Virus record (IMG/VR): IMGVR_UViG_3300036830_000277
Coordinates: 1 to 60,531 of that record
Length of the DNA stretch: 60,531 bases
Direction: 5' to 3' (one strand)
Origin: a virus
The position numbers were made by a program, and so were the translations under genes. Below, one piece after another: positions 41,787-50,924 of the stretch. The notes beneath the pieces are model-generated. The model saw only the letters and a list, made by a program, of their open reading frames with translations. It was not told the origin of the DNA and searched no databases. The stretch's first letter is position 1, and every line of letters begins with the position of its first letter.

Positions 41787-43540
41787 GTCGTTCGCCTGTC
41801 GTCCGCCTGGGACTGGATCCCGACGAGCTGATCATCGACAGCTTCGCCGGCGGCGGTGGCGCGTCGGAGGGAATCCGTCTCGCGCTCGGCCGGGATCCCG
41901 ACGTCGCGATCAACCACGACGCCGAAGCGATCGCGCTCCACAAGGCGAACCACCCCGGCACGAAGCACTACTGCGAGAACGTCTGGAAGGTCGACCCAGA
42001 GGAAGCCGCTGACGGCCGGCCGATCGGGCTGATGTGGCTGTCACCGGACTGCAAGCACTTCAGCAAGGCGAAGGGCGGCAAGCCCGTTGAGAAGAAGATT
42101 CGCGGCCTGGCGTGGCTCGCGGTCCGCTGGGCGTCGTTGCCGGAGGGCAAGCGACCGCGCTGCATCTTCCTCGAAAACGTCGAGGAGTTTCAGGGGTGGG
42201 GGCCGGTGCTCGCCGATGGGAAGCCGTGCCCGGTCCGGAAGGGGAAGACGTTCCGCGCGTTCGTGCGGAAGCTCGTGCGGCTCGGCTATCGAGTGGAATG
42301 GCGCGAGATGCGCGCCTGTGATTTCGGCGCGCCGACGATCCGCAAGCGCCTTTTCCTGATCGCTCGATGCGACGGTCAGCCGATCGTCTGGCCGCAGGCA
42401 ACCCACGGGAAGCACCACGCGCTGCCATGGCGCACCGCGGCGGAGTGCATCGACTGGTCGATTCCCTGCCCGTCGATCTTCGACCGCAAGAAGCCGCTGG
42501 CCCCGAACACGCTCCGGCGCATTGCCCGCGGACTCGATCGGTTCGTGATTAACTCGCCGAAGCCCTTCATCGTCAACATGGCGCACGGCGGGAAGATCGA
42601 GGACATCGATCGCCCCATCAGCACGATCGCGACCGAGAAGGGCGGTTGCAGGGCGTTGACCGCCCCTGTCCTCGCACCAGTGCGCCATGCCGACGACAAG
42701 CGTCGGCAACGTGTCGACGACCCGATGCCGACGATCACTGCGTCGCAGCGCGGGGAGATCGCGCTCGCCGGTGCCACGCTCGTCCAGACCGGTTACGGCG
42801 AGCGTGAGGGGCAGGCGCCGCGCGCGCTTGATCCGGAGAAGCCGCTGGGGACGATCGTCGGATCCGAAAAGCACGGGATCGCCGCCGCGTCACTGGTGCA
42901 GTACCACTCGGCCCGGCGACCGGGCGACGATCGCGTCGCGGATCTCGCCGATCCGCTGCGGACGCAATCGACCGAGAACCGGTTCGGTCTCGTGGCGGCG
43001 TTCCTTGCCAAGCATTACAGCGAAACCCACGACACTGTCCAGGCGGCTTCGCTGTTCGCGCCCACTCCCACGGTCACCGCGGTCGACCACAACGCGCTCG
43101 TCGCTGCGTCCCTGACGCAGTTCAACGGCACCAGCGACGGTCAACCGGCCGACAAGCCGCTCCCGTCGATCACGGCGCAGGGCTGGAAGTTCGCCGAGGT
43201 GCGGGCGTTCCTTGTGGCGTACTACGGGAACGAGAAGGACGGTGGGACGCTCTTCGATCCGATGCGCACCGTCACGTCGAAGGACCGGCTTGGGCTCGTG
43301 GCGGTCGAGGGGATCGACTACGCGATCGCGGACATCGGGATGCGGATGCTGGCGCCGCGCGAGCTCTACAATGCCCAGGGCTTCCGGCCAGACTACCGGA
43401 TCGACATCGAGTTCAACGGCAAGCCGCTGACGAAGACCGCGCAGGTGCGCATGGTTGGCAACAGCGTCTGCCCCCCGATGGCCGCGGCGCTCATTCGCGC
43501 GAACTTCGCCACCGAGCAGCGCGCCGAGGTCGCCGCGTGA
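41783..43540 (+). CDS. C5 cytosine DNA methyltransferase with repeated target domain
   Basis: A 585-aa enzyme that adds a methyl group to C5 of cytosine in DNA. Motif I is DSFAGGGGASEG (19-30), motif IV SPDCKHFSKAKGG (catalytic Cys89; the common PPCQ is replaced by SPDCK), motif VI LENV (E130) and motif VIII RKRLFLIAR. The long target region (about 255-530) is seven diverged repeats, each with D/x-P-x-x-T-I/V-T followed by a strand ALVAASLVQY. The C-terminus carries the N-x-V motif (MVGNSVCPP). It may protect phage DNA from restriction. The GTG start overlaps the previous stop. Confidence 0.85.
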   Translation: MSRSPVVRLGLDPDELIIDSFAGGGGASEGIRLALGRDPDVAINHDAEAIALHKANHPGTKHYCENVWKVDPEEAADGRPIGLMWLSPDCKHFSKAKGGKPVEKKIRGLAWLAVRWASLPEGKRPRCIFLENVEEFQGWGPVLADGKPCPVRKGKTFRAFVRKLVRLGYRVEWREMRACDFGAPTIRKRLFLIARCDGQPIVWPQATHGKHHALPWRTAAECIDWSIPCPSIFDRKKPLAPNTLRRIARGLDRFVINSPKPFIVNMAHGGKIEDIDRPISTIATEKGGCRALTAPVLAPVRHADDKRRQRVDDPMPTITASQRGEIALAGATLVQTGYGEREGQAPRALDPEKPLGTIVGSEKHGIAAASLVQYHSARRPGDDRVADLADPLRTQSTENRFGLVAAFLAKHYSETHDTVQAASLFAPTPTVTAVDHNALVAASLTQFNGTSDGQPADKPLPSITAQGWKFAEVRAFLVAYYGNEKDGGTLFDPMRTVTSKDRLGLVAVEGIDYAIADIGMRMLAPRELYNAQGFRPDYRIDIEFNGKPLTKTAQVRMVGNSVCPPMAAALIRANFATEQRAEVAA

Positions 43541-44406
43541 AGGGTCTCGACTACGTGGCGATCTCTCCAACGATCCGAAAGGATCCGAAGATCGGCGCCA
43601 TCGCGCTCGCGCTGGGTCGCGAGTCGCGGTGGATCGCTGGCTGCTTTCCCGAGTTCTTCGGCATGGTTGCCGAACACGCGCCGGACGGATCGCTCGGTGC
43701 GATCGCGGACGCGACACTCGACGAATGGGCCGGCGAGGTGCAGGGGTTCGGTGCACAGGTGCGAAAGCACCTCTGTGGCGAGGACGGCGTGCTCACCGCC
43801 TGGTGGCGGTACAACGGCAGCGCGCTCGCCAAGTTGGAGGCCGACCGAGCCCGGAAACGGAATAGTCGCGGACATTCCGGGGACGGTGATGGGAAAGGGC
43901 GCGGAAAGTCCGAGGATAGACCCACTGACAATAATGGGAATGTCCGCGCCGCTTCCGACGGCTATACCGACACCGACACCGGTACCTCTTCTCCTTCGGA
44001 GAAGATCACCACATCACCGCGCGCGGCCTTGGCACGGCTCAGGGAGCTACTCCCGGAGACTTGTTACGAGGCGCTGCAGCGTGTGCTAATCGCCTCATAT
44101 CGGGGCGCTGACGGGGCGGTGGGATCGATGCTCCAGATGCTCGATCCGAACGACGGCACGACCGGCCCTGGCGGTAGCCCGGTGACGCCCATTGAACTCG
44201 CCACTGCGCTGCAACAGCTGGACGGCATGAAGGACCCGGGATGGAATGGGGGCAACTACGTCCGCAAGGTGATCCAGACCATGCGCGCCGCCGGTGGGGC
44301 GACAGGTTCGACAGGCACCGCGCCTGCCACCGAAGACGGCGACGCAGTGCTCAAGCGCGCCAGGGAACTAAAGGAACGTGAAAAGGCGGCCGGCTATGCC
44401 GCGTGA
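43537..44406 (+). CDS. replication-initiation-like protein
   Basis: A 289-aa protein. The N-terminus MKGLDYVAISPTIRKDPKIG and LGRESRWIAGCFPEFFG match phage proteins at the lambda O/DnaT-like position. A Ser/Asp-rich linker (about 110-150) joins a C-terminal domain (LELATALQQLDG, NGGNYVRKVIQTM). A role in starting replication is inferred from family resemblance and position. It overlaps the methyltransferase by four bases. Confidence 0.65.
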   Translation: MKGLDYVAISPTIRKDPKIGAIALALGRESRWIAGCFPEFFGMVAEHAPDGSLGAIADATLDEWAGEVQGFGAQVRKHLCGEDGVLTAWWRYNGSALAKLEADRARKRNSRGHSGDGDGKGRGKSEDRPTDNNGNVRAASDGYTDTDTGTSSPSEKITTSPRAALARLRELLPETCYEALQRVLIASYRGADGAVGSMLQMLDPNDGTTGPGGSPVTPIELATALQQLDGMKDPGWNGGNYVRKVIQTMRAAGGATGSTGTAPATEDGDAVLKRARELKEREKAAGYAA

Positions 44407-44866
44407 TGAACTGCCCGACGCGCTGATTCTGGATCAGCTAAACCGGCTGGTCGCGTGTAACTGCCTCGGTCGCAAATCCGACGCGGAAAAGGGCACGCTC
44501 GTTGTCGAGATTCAGCGCGCGACGAGGGGATGGAGCCCGACGGAGCTGGTCACTGCCACGACGTCGCTCATCCAATCCGGTGAAAAGTTCGCCGGCATCG
44601 GATCGATCAAGCTCCATCGCGCTGCGCGGGAAACGCCGCAGAAGGCGCAGGGGTCGTTCGACGTCTGCAATGCCTGCGGGCGCCATCGGTACTACGCCGG
44701 ATTCGAATTCCCCGACGGTACGGTAAAACCGCGGCTTCGCTGCGACTGCCCACACGCCGGCGCGGGATGGGAGACCGAGAAGGCAAAGGCGTACGTCGAG
44801 CAGGACAAGGTGCTTCTCGCCGCTGGATTCGGCACGCCGCCGGATCGCGAGGAGTTCAGCGCGTGA
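44396..44866 (+). CDS. zinc-binding protein, replication module
   Basis: A 156-aa protein with a helical N-terminus and one zinc site (CNACGRHRYYAG, then LRCDCPH). It may help load a helicase or regulate the following helicase fusion; this is inferred from position only. ATG 44396 overlaps the previous gene by 11 bases; GTG 44378 is an alternative. Confidence 0.6.
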   Translation: MPRDELPDALILDQLNRLVACNCLGRKSDAEKGTLVVEIQRATRGWSPTELVTATTSLIQSGEKFAGIGSIKLHRAARETPQKAQGSFDVCNACGRHRYYAGFEFPDGTVKPRLRCDCPHAGAGWETEKAKAYVEQDKVLLAAGFGTPPDREEFSA

Positions 44867-47361
44867 ATCAGGCGTACCTCGACTTCCTCCGCGCCAAGGC
44901 TGTGGCCGCGCCGCAGTTCGGTCGCGGCGTTGAGCCCGGTCAGGTGAACGCCCTGCTCAAGGGCCACCAGGGCGCGATCGTCGAGTGGGCTGTTGGCGGC
45001 GGGCGTCGGGCGATCTTCGCGTCGTTCGGGCTCGGGAAGACGATCATGCAACTGGAGACGGTTCGACTCACACTGAATCCCGACGAGCGCGGCCTCATCA
45101 TCTGCCCGCTCGGCGTGCGCGCCGAATTCGCGAAGGACGCCGCGATGCTCGGCGTGGCCACGACGTTCGTTCGCTCCTCTGACCACGTTGCCGGTCCGGG
45201 CATCTACATCACGAACTACGAGAGCGTGCGCGAGGGAAAGATCGACCCCGCCCTCTTCACGGCGATCAGCTTGGATGAAGCCGCGATCCTTCGCGGCATG
45301 GGCGGGACGAAGACGTTCCGCGAGTTCATGCGGCTCTTCGAGCAGACACCATTCCGGTTCGTGGCCACGGCCACGCCGAGCCCCAACGACTACATCGAGT
45401 TCCTCTCCTACGCCGCGTTCCTCGGCATCATGGACATCGGCGAGGCCAAGACTCGGTTCTTCCAGCGGAACAGCGAGAAGGCCGACGAGCTCACCATCCT
45501 CCCCCACAAGGAGGACGAGTTCTGGGCGTGGGTTGCCTCATGGGCGGTGGTGATCCTCCGGCCGTCGGATCTCGGCTTCTCGGACGACGGGTACGAGCTG
45601 CCCGCGCTCGACGTGCACTGGCACTGCGTCACGCCGGCGGTCGATGATCACGGGACCGAGTACGACGGCCAGGGAAAGCTGCTGCGCGATGCGTCGCTCG
45701 GGGTACAGCAGGCCGCGGCCGAGAAGCGGCTGTCCCTTCCCGCTCGCGTCGCTGAGGTCGGGCGGCTCATCGATGCGCGGCCGGGCGACCACGTCATCGT
45801 CTGGCACGACCTCGAGTCGGAGCGTCACGCCATCACGTCATCGATCAATGGGATCGAAGCCGTCTACGGCTCACAAGATCTCGACGAGCGGGAGGACCTC
45901 GTCGCGGCATTCGCCGAGGGCCGTCTCGCTCGCCTCGCCGCCAAGCCCGTCATGCTCGGCGCCGGGTGCAACCTCCAGCGGCATTGCCACTGGGCGATCT
46001 TCGCCGGGATCGGCTTCAAATTCCGCGACTTCATCCAGGCGATCCATCGGATCCACCGGTTCCTCCAGCCACATCAGGTCACGATTGACATCATCCACTC
46101 CGACGCCGAGGCGGAGATCGTACGAGACCTGCAGGCGAAATGGCGCCGGCACGATGCGATGATGGAGCGGATGTCGGCACTGATGCGGGAATGCGGACTC
46201 GGCGGAGAACTGGCCCGGGCGCGACTGCAGCGCTCGATCGGGTGCGAACGAAAGGAAGAACGCGGCGAGCAGTTCGTGGCCGTGCTGAATGATTGCGTCG
46301 ACGAGACAACCGCGATGCCAGAGGCCTCGGTCGACCTGATCATCACATCGATCCCATTCGGCACCCAGTACGAATACACGCCGTCCTACAACGACTTCGG
46401 CCACACCGACGACGACGAGCATTTCTTCCTGCAGATGGATTTCCTCTCGCCGCAGCTACTCCGAGTACTCCAGCCGGGGCGAGTGATGGCGGTACACGTC
46501 AAGGACCGGATCCGGCCCGGAAGCCTCGACGGGCTCGGGTTCCAGACTGCCAGCCCGTTCCACGCCGAGTGCATTCTCCACTACCGGCGCCACGGGTTCG
46601 CGTACCTCGGCATGATCACGGTCGTCACCGACGTGGTGCGGGAGAACAACCAGACCTACCGGCTCGGCTACTCCGAACAGTGCAAGGACGGATCCCGGAT
46701 GGGCGTCGGGATGCCGGAATACGTCCTGCTCTTCCGGAAGCCACCGACCGATGCCAGCAATGGTTACGCGGATCACCGGGTCATGAAATCGAAGTCGGAG
46801 TACTCGCGCGCCCGCTGGCAGGTCGACGCGCACGCGCTCTGGCGCTCGAGTGGCGAACGACTGATCGGCGAAGAAGAGCTCGTCGGCCTCCCGGCCGAGC
46901 AGGTCTTCAAGCGGTACCGGGCCATGTCCTTCGCCACCGTCTACGACCACGAGCGGCACATCGCGATCGGCGAGGCGCTCGAGCGGGCGAAGCAGCTGCC
47001 GCCCGGCTTCATGCTCCTGCAGCCGCAAAGCCACGACGAGGACGTCTGGTCGGACGTGACTCGGATGCGCACGCTGAACGGCACGCAGGAGGCAGCGGGG
47101 CGCGAGAAGCATCTCTGCCCGCTCCAGTTCGACATCGTAGACCGGTTGATCGCCCGGTATTCCAATCCGGGCGAGCTGGTGATGGATCCATTCGGCGGCC
47201 TGATGACAGTCCCGCTCCGCGCGATCGAGACGGGACGGCGAGGCCTCGGGATCGAACTGGCGCCGCCGTACTTCGCCGATGGCGTGCAGTATCTACGCGC
47301 TGCGGAGGAGAAGATCGCGATGCCAACCCTCTTCGACTTCCTTGACGAGGCTGCGGCATGA
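44863..47361 (+). CDS. SNF2-like helicase fused to N4/N6 DNA methyltransferase
   Basis: An 832-aa fusion. Residues 1-450 are a superfamily 2 helicase: Walker A FASFGLGKT (about 50-58), SLDEAAIL (DEAA in place of DEAH, about 137), ATATPSPND (motif III), and GAGCNLQRHCHW with QAIHRIHRF (motifs V and VI). Residues about 475-832 are a beta-class amino-methyltransferase: SVDLIITSIPFGTQYEYTPS (motif IV; TSIPF where TSPPY is usual) and MDPFGGLMTVPLRAIETGRRG with GIELAPPYF (motif I). Combined helicase and modification suggests methylation linked to DNA tracking. GTG 44863 overlaps the previous gene by four bases. Confidence 0.85.
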   Translation: MNQAYLDFLRAKAVAAPQFGRGVEPGQVNALLKGHQGAIVEWAVGGGRRAIFASFGLGKTIMQLETVRLTLNPDERGLIICPLGVRAEFAKDAAMLGVATTFVRSSDHVAGPGIYITNYESVREGKIDPALFTAISLDEAAILRGMGGTKTFREFMRLFEQTPFRFVATATPSPNDYIEFLSYAAFLGIMDIGEAKTRFFQRNSEKADELTILPHKEDEFWAWVASWAVVILRPSDLGFSDDGYELPALDVHWHCVTPAVDDHGTEYDGQGKLLRDASLGVQQAAAEKRLSLPARVAEVGRLIDARPGDHVIVWHDLESERHAITSSINGIEAVYGSQDLDEREDLVAAFAEGRLARLAAKPVMLGAGCNLQRHCHWAIFAGIGFKFRDFIQAIHRIHRFLQPHQVTIDIIHSDAEAEIVRDLQAKWRRHDAMMERMSALMRECGLGGELARARLQRSIGCERKEERGEQFVAVLNDCVDETTAMPEASVDLIITSIPFGTQYEYTPSYNDFGHTDDDEHFFLQMDFLSPQLLRVLQPGRVMAVHVKDRIRPGSLDGLGFQTASPFHAECILHYRRHGFAYLGMITVVTDVVRENNQTYRLGYSEQCKDGSRMGVGMPEYVLLFRKPPTDASNGYADHRVMKSKSEYSRARWQVDAHALWRSSGERLIGEEELVGLPAEQVFKRYRAMSFATVYDHERHIAIGEALERAKQLPPGFMLLQPQSHDEDVWSDVTRMRTLNGTQEAAGREKHLCPLQFDIVDRLIARYSNPGELVMDPFGGLMTVPLRAIETGRRGLGIELAPPYFADGVQYLRAAEEKIAMPTLFDFLDEAAA

Positions 47362-47705
47362 GTCTCACAAAGAAGCAGGCTGCGCTCCTCGATTTCTTGA
47401 AGGTGGAGATTCATCGGAACGGATATGCGCCGACGATCGCGGAGATCGCCAGCTATTTCAATCTCAGTTCGTTTGCCACTGTGCACGAGCATCTCACGAA
47501 CCTGGAACGGATGGGATATATCCGGCGCCGACCGACCGCGGCTCGGTCGATCGAGATTATCGATCGGGATGCCCCACGTTCAGCCGTCGACGAAACGCTC
47601 GACCGGATCCGGGGGAAATGCGATGCCGATGGGACCGTACCGTGGGGCGACGGTCGCGCCGACTTCCTCGCATTGGCCGACCAGATTCGGGAGCTCGCAT
47701 GTTGA
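47358..47705 (+). CDS. LexA-type DNA-binding domain protein
   Basis: A 115-aa protein. Residues 1-65 match the LexA winged helix (LTKKQAALLDFLKVEIHRNGYAPTI, SFATVHEHLTNLERMGYIRR). The C-terminal part lacks the S24 peptidase motifs, so it cannot self-cleave. It may compete for host SOS boxes or act as a phage repressor. It overlaps the helicase fusion by four bases. Confidence 0.75.
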   Translation: MSLTKKQAALLDFLKVEIHRNGYAPTIAEIASYFNLSSFATVHEHLTNLERMGYIRRRPTAARSIEIIDRDAPRSAVDETLDRIRGKCDADGTVPWGDGRADFLALADQIRELAC

Positions 47706-48031
47706 CGCTCGAAGAGATTCTGGCTTCGGAGCGGGAAGACGCCGCCGTCCTGCGCGCGCGCGGCCTCGCCGATCGCGCTGCTGACATCGAACGCGTCTGC
47801 GACCGCGTGCAGGAATCGCTCGGCAACTATCTTCGCTGGCTCTCGGAGACTGAAGCGATTCTCTGGTCTGGTCGCAGCGCGAAGTACCTCCGCGATCGGT
47901 TCGCCGGATGGGTCGCCCAGGGTGATGCGAGGAAGGTCGGCCGGAACCGGCAGTATCGCGCCAGCGCGATCCCGCGCAACGTCGACGTCGCCGGGCTGCG
48001 GCAACGGGCGCGACAGGAGGCAGCGGCGTGA
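47699..48031 (+). CDS. small protein before integrase, possible excisionase-like
   Basis: A 110-aa helical protein. It ends in SETEAILWSGRSAKYLRDRFAGW and a basic QGDARKVGRNRQYRASAIPR, resembling helix-turn-helix proteins upstream of phage integrases. ATG 47699 overlaps the LexA-like gene by seven bases; its stop overlaps the integrase GTG. Confidence 0.55.
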   Translation: MLTLEEILASEREDAAVLRARGLADRAADIERVCDRVQESLGNYLRWLSETEAILWSGRSAKYLRDRFAGWVAQGDARKVGRNRQYRASAIPRNVDVAGLRQRARQEAAA

Positions 48032-49515
48032 CCCCGAACCGTTCGCGGATCGATGAGTGGGGGAAGAAGGGCGAATCGCTCGTGGCCTGTTACCACGAGC
48101 CGAAGCGCCGCCGCTTCATCGTGGAATGGTATCCGACGAGCGGGAAACCGCGCCGGCAGACCTTTCCGTACGCCCCGGGCCAGCAGGCGCAGGCGCGACG
48201 CGAGGCCAAGGTGTTCGGCGCCGAGATGGCGCTCAGTCGCGGTGTCATCGTGCACCCCGACGTGCCGGAAACCACCCACGCGATGTATGAGCGGTTCGTG
48301 AAGGCGATGGAGTCGGCCTGGCGCCCAGCGACGCGCACGTCGAATAGTTACCGATGGAAGCTGTGGGAGGCGTTCTACAAGCCGCAGACCGAGCCGAACC
48401 TGGTGACCGAGGACATCCTCGATGATTTCCTCGCACGGCTGCGGGTCACGAAGACCTCAGCGTACCAGATCCGGCAGGTGTTCGCGCTGCTGCGCGCGGT
48501 GTACCGGCTCGGCGTCCGGCGGAAATGGCTCGTCGCCGCGGCGCCGCTCACCTACGAGCTGCGGCTCGGCAAGGACGAGGTCGCCAACGATCCTGAGGAG
48601 TACCATCCGTCGGAGTGGACCGCGCTGCTCAACCATATCCCGGACGACGTCCACGGCTGGCGGCTCCGCGTGGCCATCCTACTGGCCGGGGCGCAGGGTG
48701 CGCGGATCAACTCGATCACGCACCTGCGCTGGTCGGACGTCGATGCCGAGTCTAACGAGATCCGCTGGCCGGCGGCGTTCATGAAGCAGGGTCGGGAATT
48801 CGCGCAGCCGATGACGCCGGTCGCGGTCGAGGCATTGAACGTCGCCTGGCGTTGGCGGCGGCAACTCGGATACACCGGCGACTGGGTGCTCCCCGTCGTC
48901 CGATTCGGGACCGTCGACGCGCCGGTCAAGTACCAGACCCTCCATACCGCGTTGGTCAAAGCCGAGACGCGCGCGGGATTGACGCACAAGGGACTGCGAG
49001 CATTTCACGGCTTGCGGCGGATGGCGGCCGAGAACGTCTACGGCCAGAGCAACGACATGCTGATGGCCGCGGCGTGGATCGGCGACCGGGATGTGAAGCA
49101 GTTGCGGAGCTACTTGAAGCGGCGGGACGAGCGACTGGACGGGGCAGCGAAAGCGGCGGGAGAAACATCGTCGGCGATGGTGCACCATACCCACAACCAT
49201 ACCCAAGAATCGCCGAGTGCCCGCAAACCCAGTCAGGACAAGAGCCACTGGTCGGAATTGAACCGACGACCGCAACAATCTGAACCACCTGCCAAACCAA
49301 CTGAAACCGGCATATATCAAGGGGTCGACGGCTCCGAAACCCACCTTTCGGAATCCCGAACCGCCCCCGAATCGCTCGTTTCACCATACCCGGAACCATA
49401 CCCAGACCCGGCGTCCACCTCGGATGCCGAGGGGTCTGACCGCACCTCAAATCCGCACCTGAATTCGACGACGGCAACAGTTCCGAATCGGGCCGCGGGC
49501 GAGGCATCCGAATGA
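48028..49515 (+). CDS. int: tyrosine recombinase (integrase)
   Basis: A 495-aa integrase catalysing site-specific insertion of phage DNA. Catalytic residues are R226 (GARINSITHLRW), H327 and R330 (FHGLRRMAAE), the AAAWIGD region and nucleophile Y362 (LRSYLKR). The N-terminal 170 residues include a SAM-like core-binding domain (LDDFLARLRVTKTSAYQI). About 130 residues follow the Tyr, more than usual; residues about 405-421 are translated from a tRNA T-arm-like sequence. The gene runs rightward, and the ASCH gene overlaps its stop. Confidence 0.9.
   Translation: MTPNRSRIDEWGKKGESLVACYHEPKRRRFIVEWYPTSGKPRRQTFPYAPGQQAQARREAKVFGAEMALSRGVIVHPDVPETTHAMYERFVKAMESAWRPATRTSNSYRWKLWEAFYKPQTEPNLVTEDILDDFLARLRVTKTSAYQIRQVFALLRAVYRLGVRRKWLVAAAPLTYELRLGKDEVANDPEEYHPSEWTALLNHIPDDVHGWRLRVAILLAGAQGARINSITHLRWSDVDAESNEIRWPAAFMKQGREFAQPMTPVAVEALNVAWRWRRQLGYTGDWVLPVVRFGTVDAPVKYQTLHTALVKAETRAGLTHKGLRAFHGLRRMAAENVYGQSNDMLMAAAWIGDRDVKQLRSYLKRRDERLDGAAKAAGETSSAMVHHTHNHTQESPSARKPSQDKSHWSELNRRPQQSEPPAKPTETGIYQGVDGSETHLSESRTAPESLVSPYPEPYPDPASTSDAEGSDRTSNPHLNSTTATVPNRAAGEASE
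49242..49289 (-). other. attP: candidate attP core with tRNA T-arm sequence
   Basis: On the minus strand 49267-49251 reads GTCGG TTCAATT CCGAC, a perfect 5-bp T-stem with a seven-base loop that fits the GGTTCRANNCC box. The next bases, CAGTGGC, could be the 3' side of an acceptor stem. No 5' tRNA half is present. Phage attachment cores often copy tRNA 3' ends, and the resulting peptide here (SELNRRP) is a known by-product of that. The exact ends of the core are not known. Confidence 0.6.
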
Positions 49516-50012
49516 GGCTCCCGGCGCTGTCTCTGACGCAGCCCTGGGCGTCGCTTGTCGCGCTCGGAATCAAGTCGTGCGAGACCCGTTCTTGGCCGAC
49601 CCGGGTTCAGGGGCGCATCGCCATCCATGCCGCGAAGGGATACCCCGGTTGGGCGAAGGAGTTCCGGGAAGACCTCCAAGAGGATCGCGGCATCGCGTTG
49701 CTCGATCCCCTGCCCCTCGGATCGATCGTCGCCGTGGCGCGCCTGCTCCGTTGCGATTCAACCAATGACCCGATGGCGATTCCAACGGACCCGATCGAAC
49801 AGGAATGCGGCGACTACTCGCCCGATCGGTTCGTCTTCCGCCTCGGCAACGTGGTCAGTCTTACGACGCCGATTCCGATTCGCGGGGCGCTCGGATTCTG
49901 GCCTGTCCCCGACGATGTGATTGCGGAAATCGGCCGGCAAATCGGCCCCAAATCTTCGCACCCGCTCGGGGGCTCCGCGCCTCAAACCCACCAAGAGGAG
50001 TTTGTCCTGTGA
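49512..50012 (+). CDS. ASCH-domain protein
   Basis: A 166-aa RNA-binding-fold protein. LSLTQPWASLVALGIKSCETR and the later GRIAIHAAKGYP are the ASCH opening and its basic groove; ALGFWPVP closes the domain. ASCH proteins act in RNA modification or regulation, and some phage forms are anti-defence candidates (family knowledge). It overlaps the integrase by four bases. Confidence 0.8.
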   Translation: MRLPALSLTQPWASLVALGIKSCETRSWPTRVQGRIAIHAAKGYPGWAKEFREDLQEDRGIALLDPLPLGSIVAVARLLRCDSTNDPMAIPTDPIEQECGDYSPDRFVFRLGNVVSLTTPIPIRGALGFWPVPDDVIAEIGRQIGPKSSHPLGGSAPQTHQEEFVL

Positions 50013-50278
50013 TAGAGCTCGGATCGAAGTGCCGTGACCGGATGACGGGTTTCGAGGGGATCGCCATCGGTCGTCATGAATACCTCTATGGCTGCACGCG
50101 GTTCAGCGTCCAGCCACTCGAATTGAAGGACGGCAAACCTCAGGAGAGCCAAGCCTTCGACGAGCCACAGCTCGAGGTCTTCCAGGTCGCGGCCTTTGTC
50201 CCGGTTCGCCCTCAAGCCGTGCCTCCCGGTGGACCGCGCGACGACCTCCGCCGCACGCATTCCGTGGACGGGCGCTAG
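50009..50278 (+). CDS. conserved phage protein, unknown
   Basis: An 89-aa protein. KCRDRMTGFEGIAIGRHEYLYGCTRFSV follows a recurrent phage pattern (DKVT/SGFxGIA...EYLNGCxR). It may form a small SH3-like barrel. GTG 50009 overlaps the ASCH gene; GAGGAG precedes it by 11 bases. Confidence 0.7.
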   Translation: MIELGSKCRDRMTGFEGIAIGRHEYLYGCTRFSVQPLELKDGKPQESQAFDEPQLEVFQVAAFVPVRPQAVPPGGPRDDLRRTHSVDGR

Positions 50279-50279
50279 C

Positions 50280-50855
50280 GTGATCACCACGTTCACTCCC
50301 CTCGGCTTCTTCCTGCTGATCATCGTCGCGGCCGCCCTCGGCTGCTGGCTCTTCTCCGCCCTGTCTGGCGCCCACAGGGACTCGCGGATGCTGCGCGCCA
50401 CTCTCGCCACACTCTCGAAAAGGATGGACGACGTGAATTCTGGGATGGACCACCTCAACTCGGCCGACAAGAACATTGGAACGGCCGTCACTACCGCGAT
50501 CAACACCTTCAAGGATCTGGCGAGCCACCTCGGCGACCCGGATGCTGATGTCGAGGCGATCGCCGGCGACATCCAGTCGAAGGCCGACGAGCTCAACGCG
50601 ATCTTCGCGGCTCCGATCGGCACGACGCCGGCGCCGGTCCTGACGGCAACCCCGTCGACGCTCGGCGTCTCGGTCGGCAACTCGGCCGCGATTGCAACCC
50701 AGAACCCGGCCGGTGCGCTGACGTTCGCATCCGCCGATCCGACCATCGCGACGGTCGATGGCAACGGCAACGTGACTGGTGTCCTGGCCGGCTCGACGTC
50801 GATCAGCATCACGGATGGCACCACGACGGTCAGCGTGGCGGTCACCGTCAGCTGA
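50280..50855 (+). CDS. membrane-anchored BIG2-domain protein
   Basis: A 191-aa protein. An N-terminal membrane segment (LGFFLLIIVAAALGCWLF) is followed by a coiled coil (MDDVNSGMDHLNSADKNIG) and a C-terminal bacterial Ig-like group 2 domain (TATPSTLGVSVGNSA, TIATVDGNGNVTGVLAGS). The Ig domain would lie outside the inner membrane. It starts at GTG 50280, directly after the previous stop. It could act at the cell surface, for example in superinfection control. Confidence 0.65.
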   Translation: MITTFTPLGFFLLIIVAAALGCWLFSALSGAHRDSRMLRATLATLSKRMDDVNSGMDHLNSADKNIGTAVTTAINTFKDLASHLGDPDADVEAIAGDIQSKADELNAIFAAPIGTTPAPVLTATPSTLGVSVGNSAAIATQNPAGALTFASADPTIATVDGNGNVTGVLAGSTSISITDGTTTVSVAVTVS

Positions 50856-50924
50856 AGTAGAGCGAAGCGGAAGCATGAACGCAGGACGGTGCGCCGGGCT
50901 TGATCATGGCGCGGTGCACCCCTC

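Noticed and set aside
49242-49289. A second complete tRNA gene on the minus strand
   Set aside because: Only the T-arm and a possible 3' acceptor are present; no D arm or matching 5' acceptor could be drawn.
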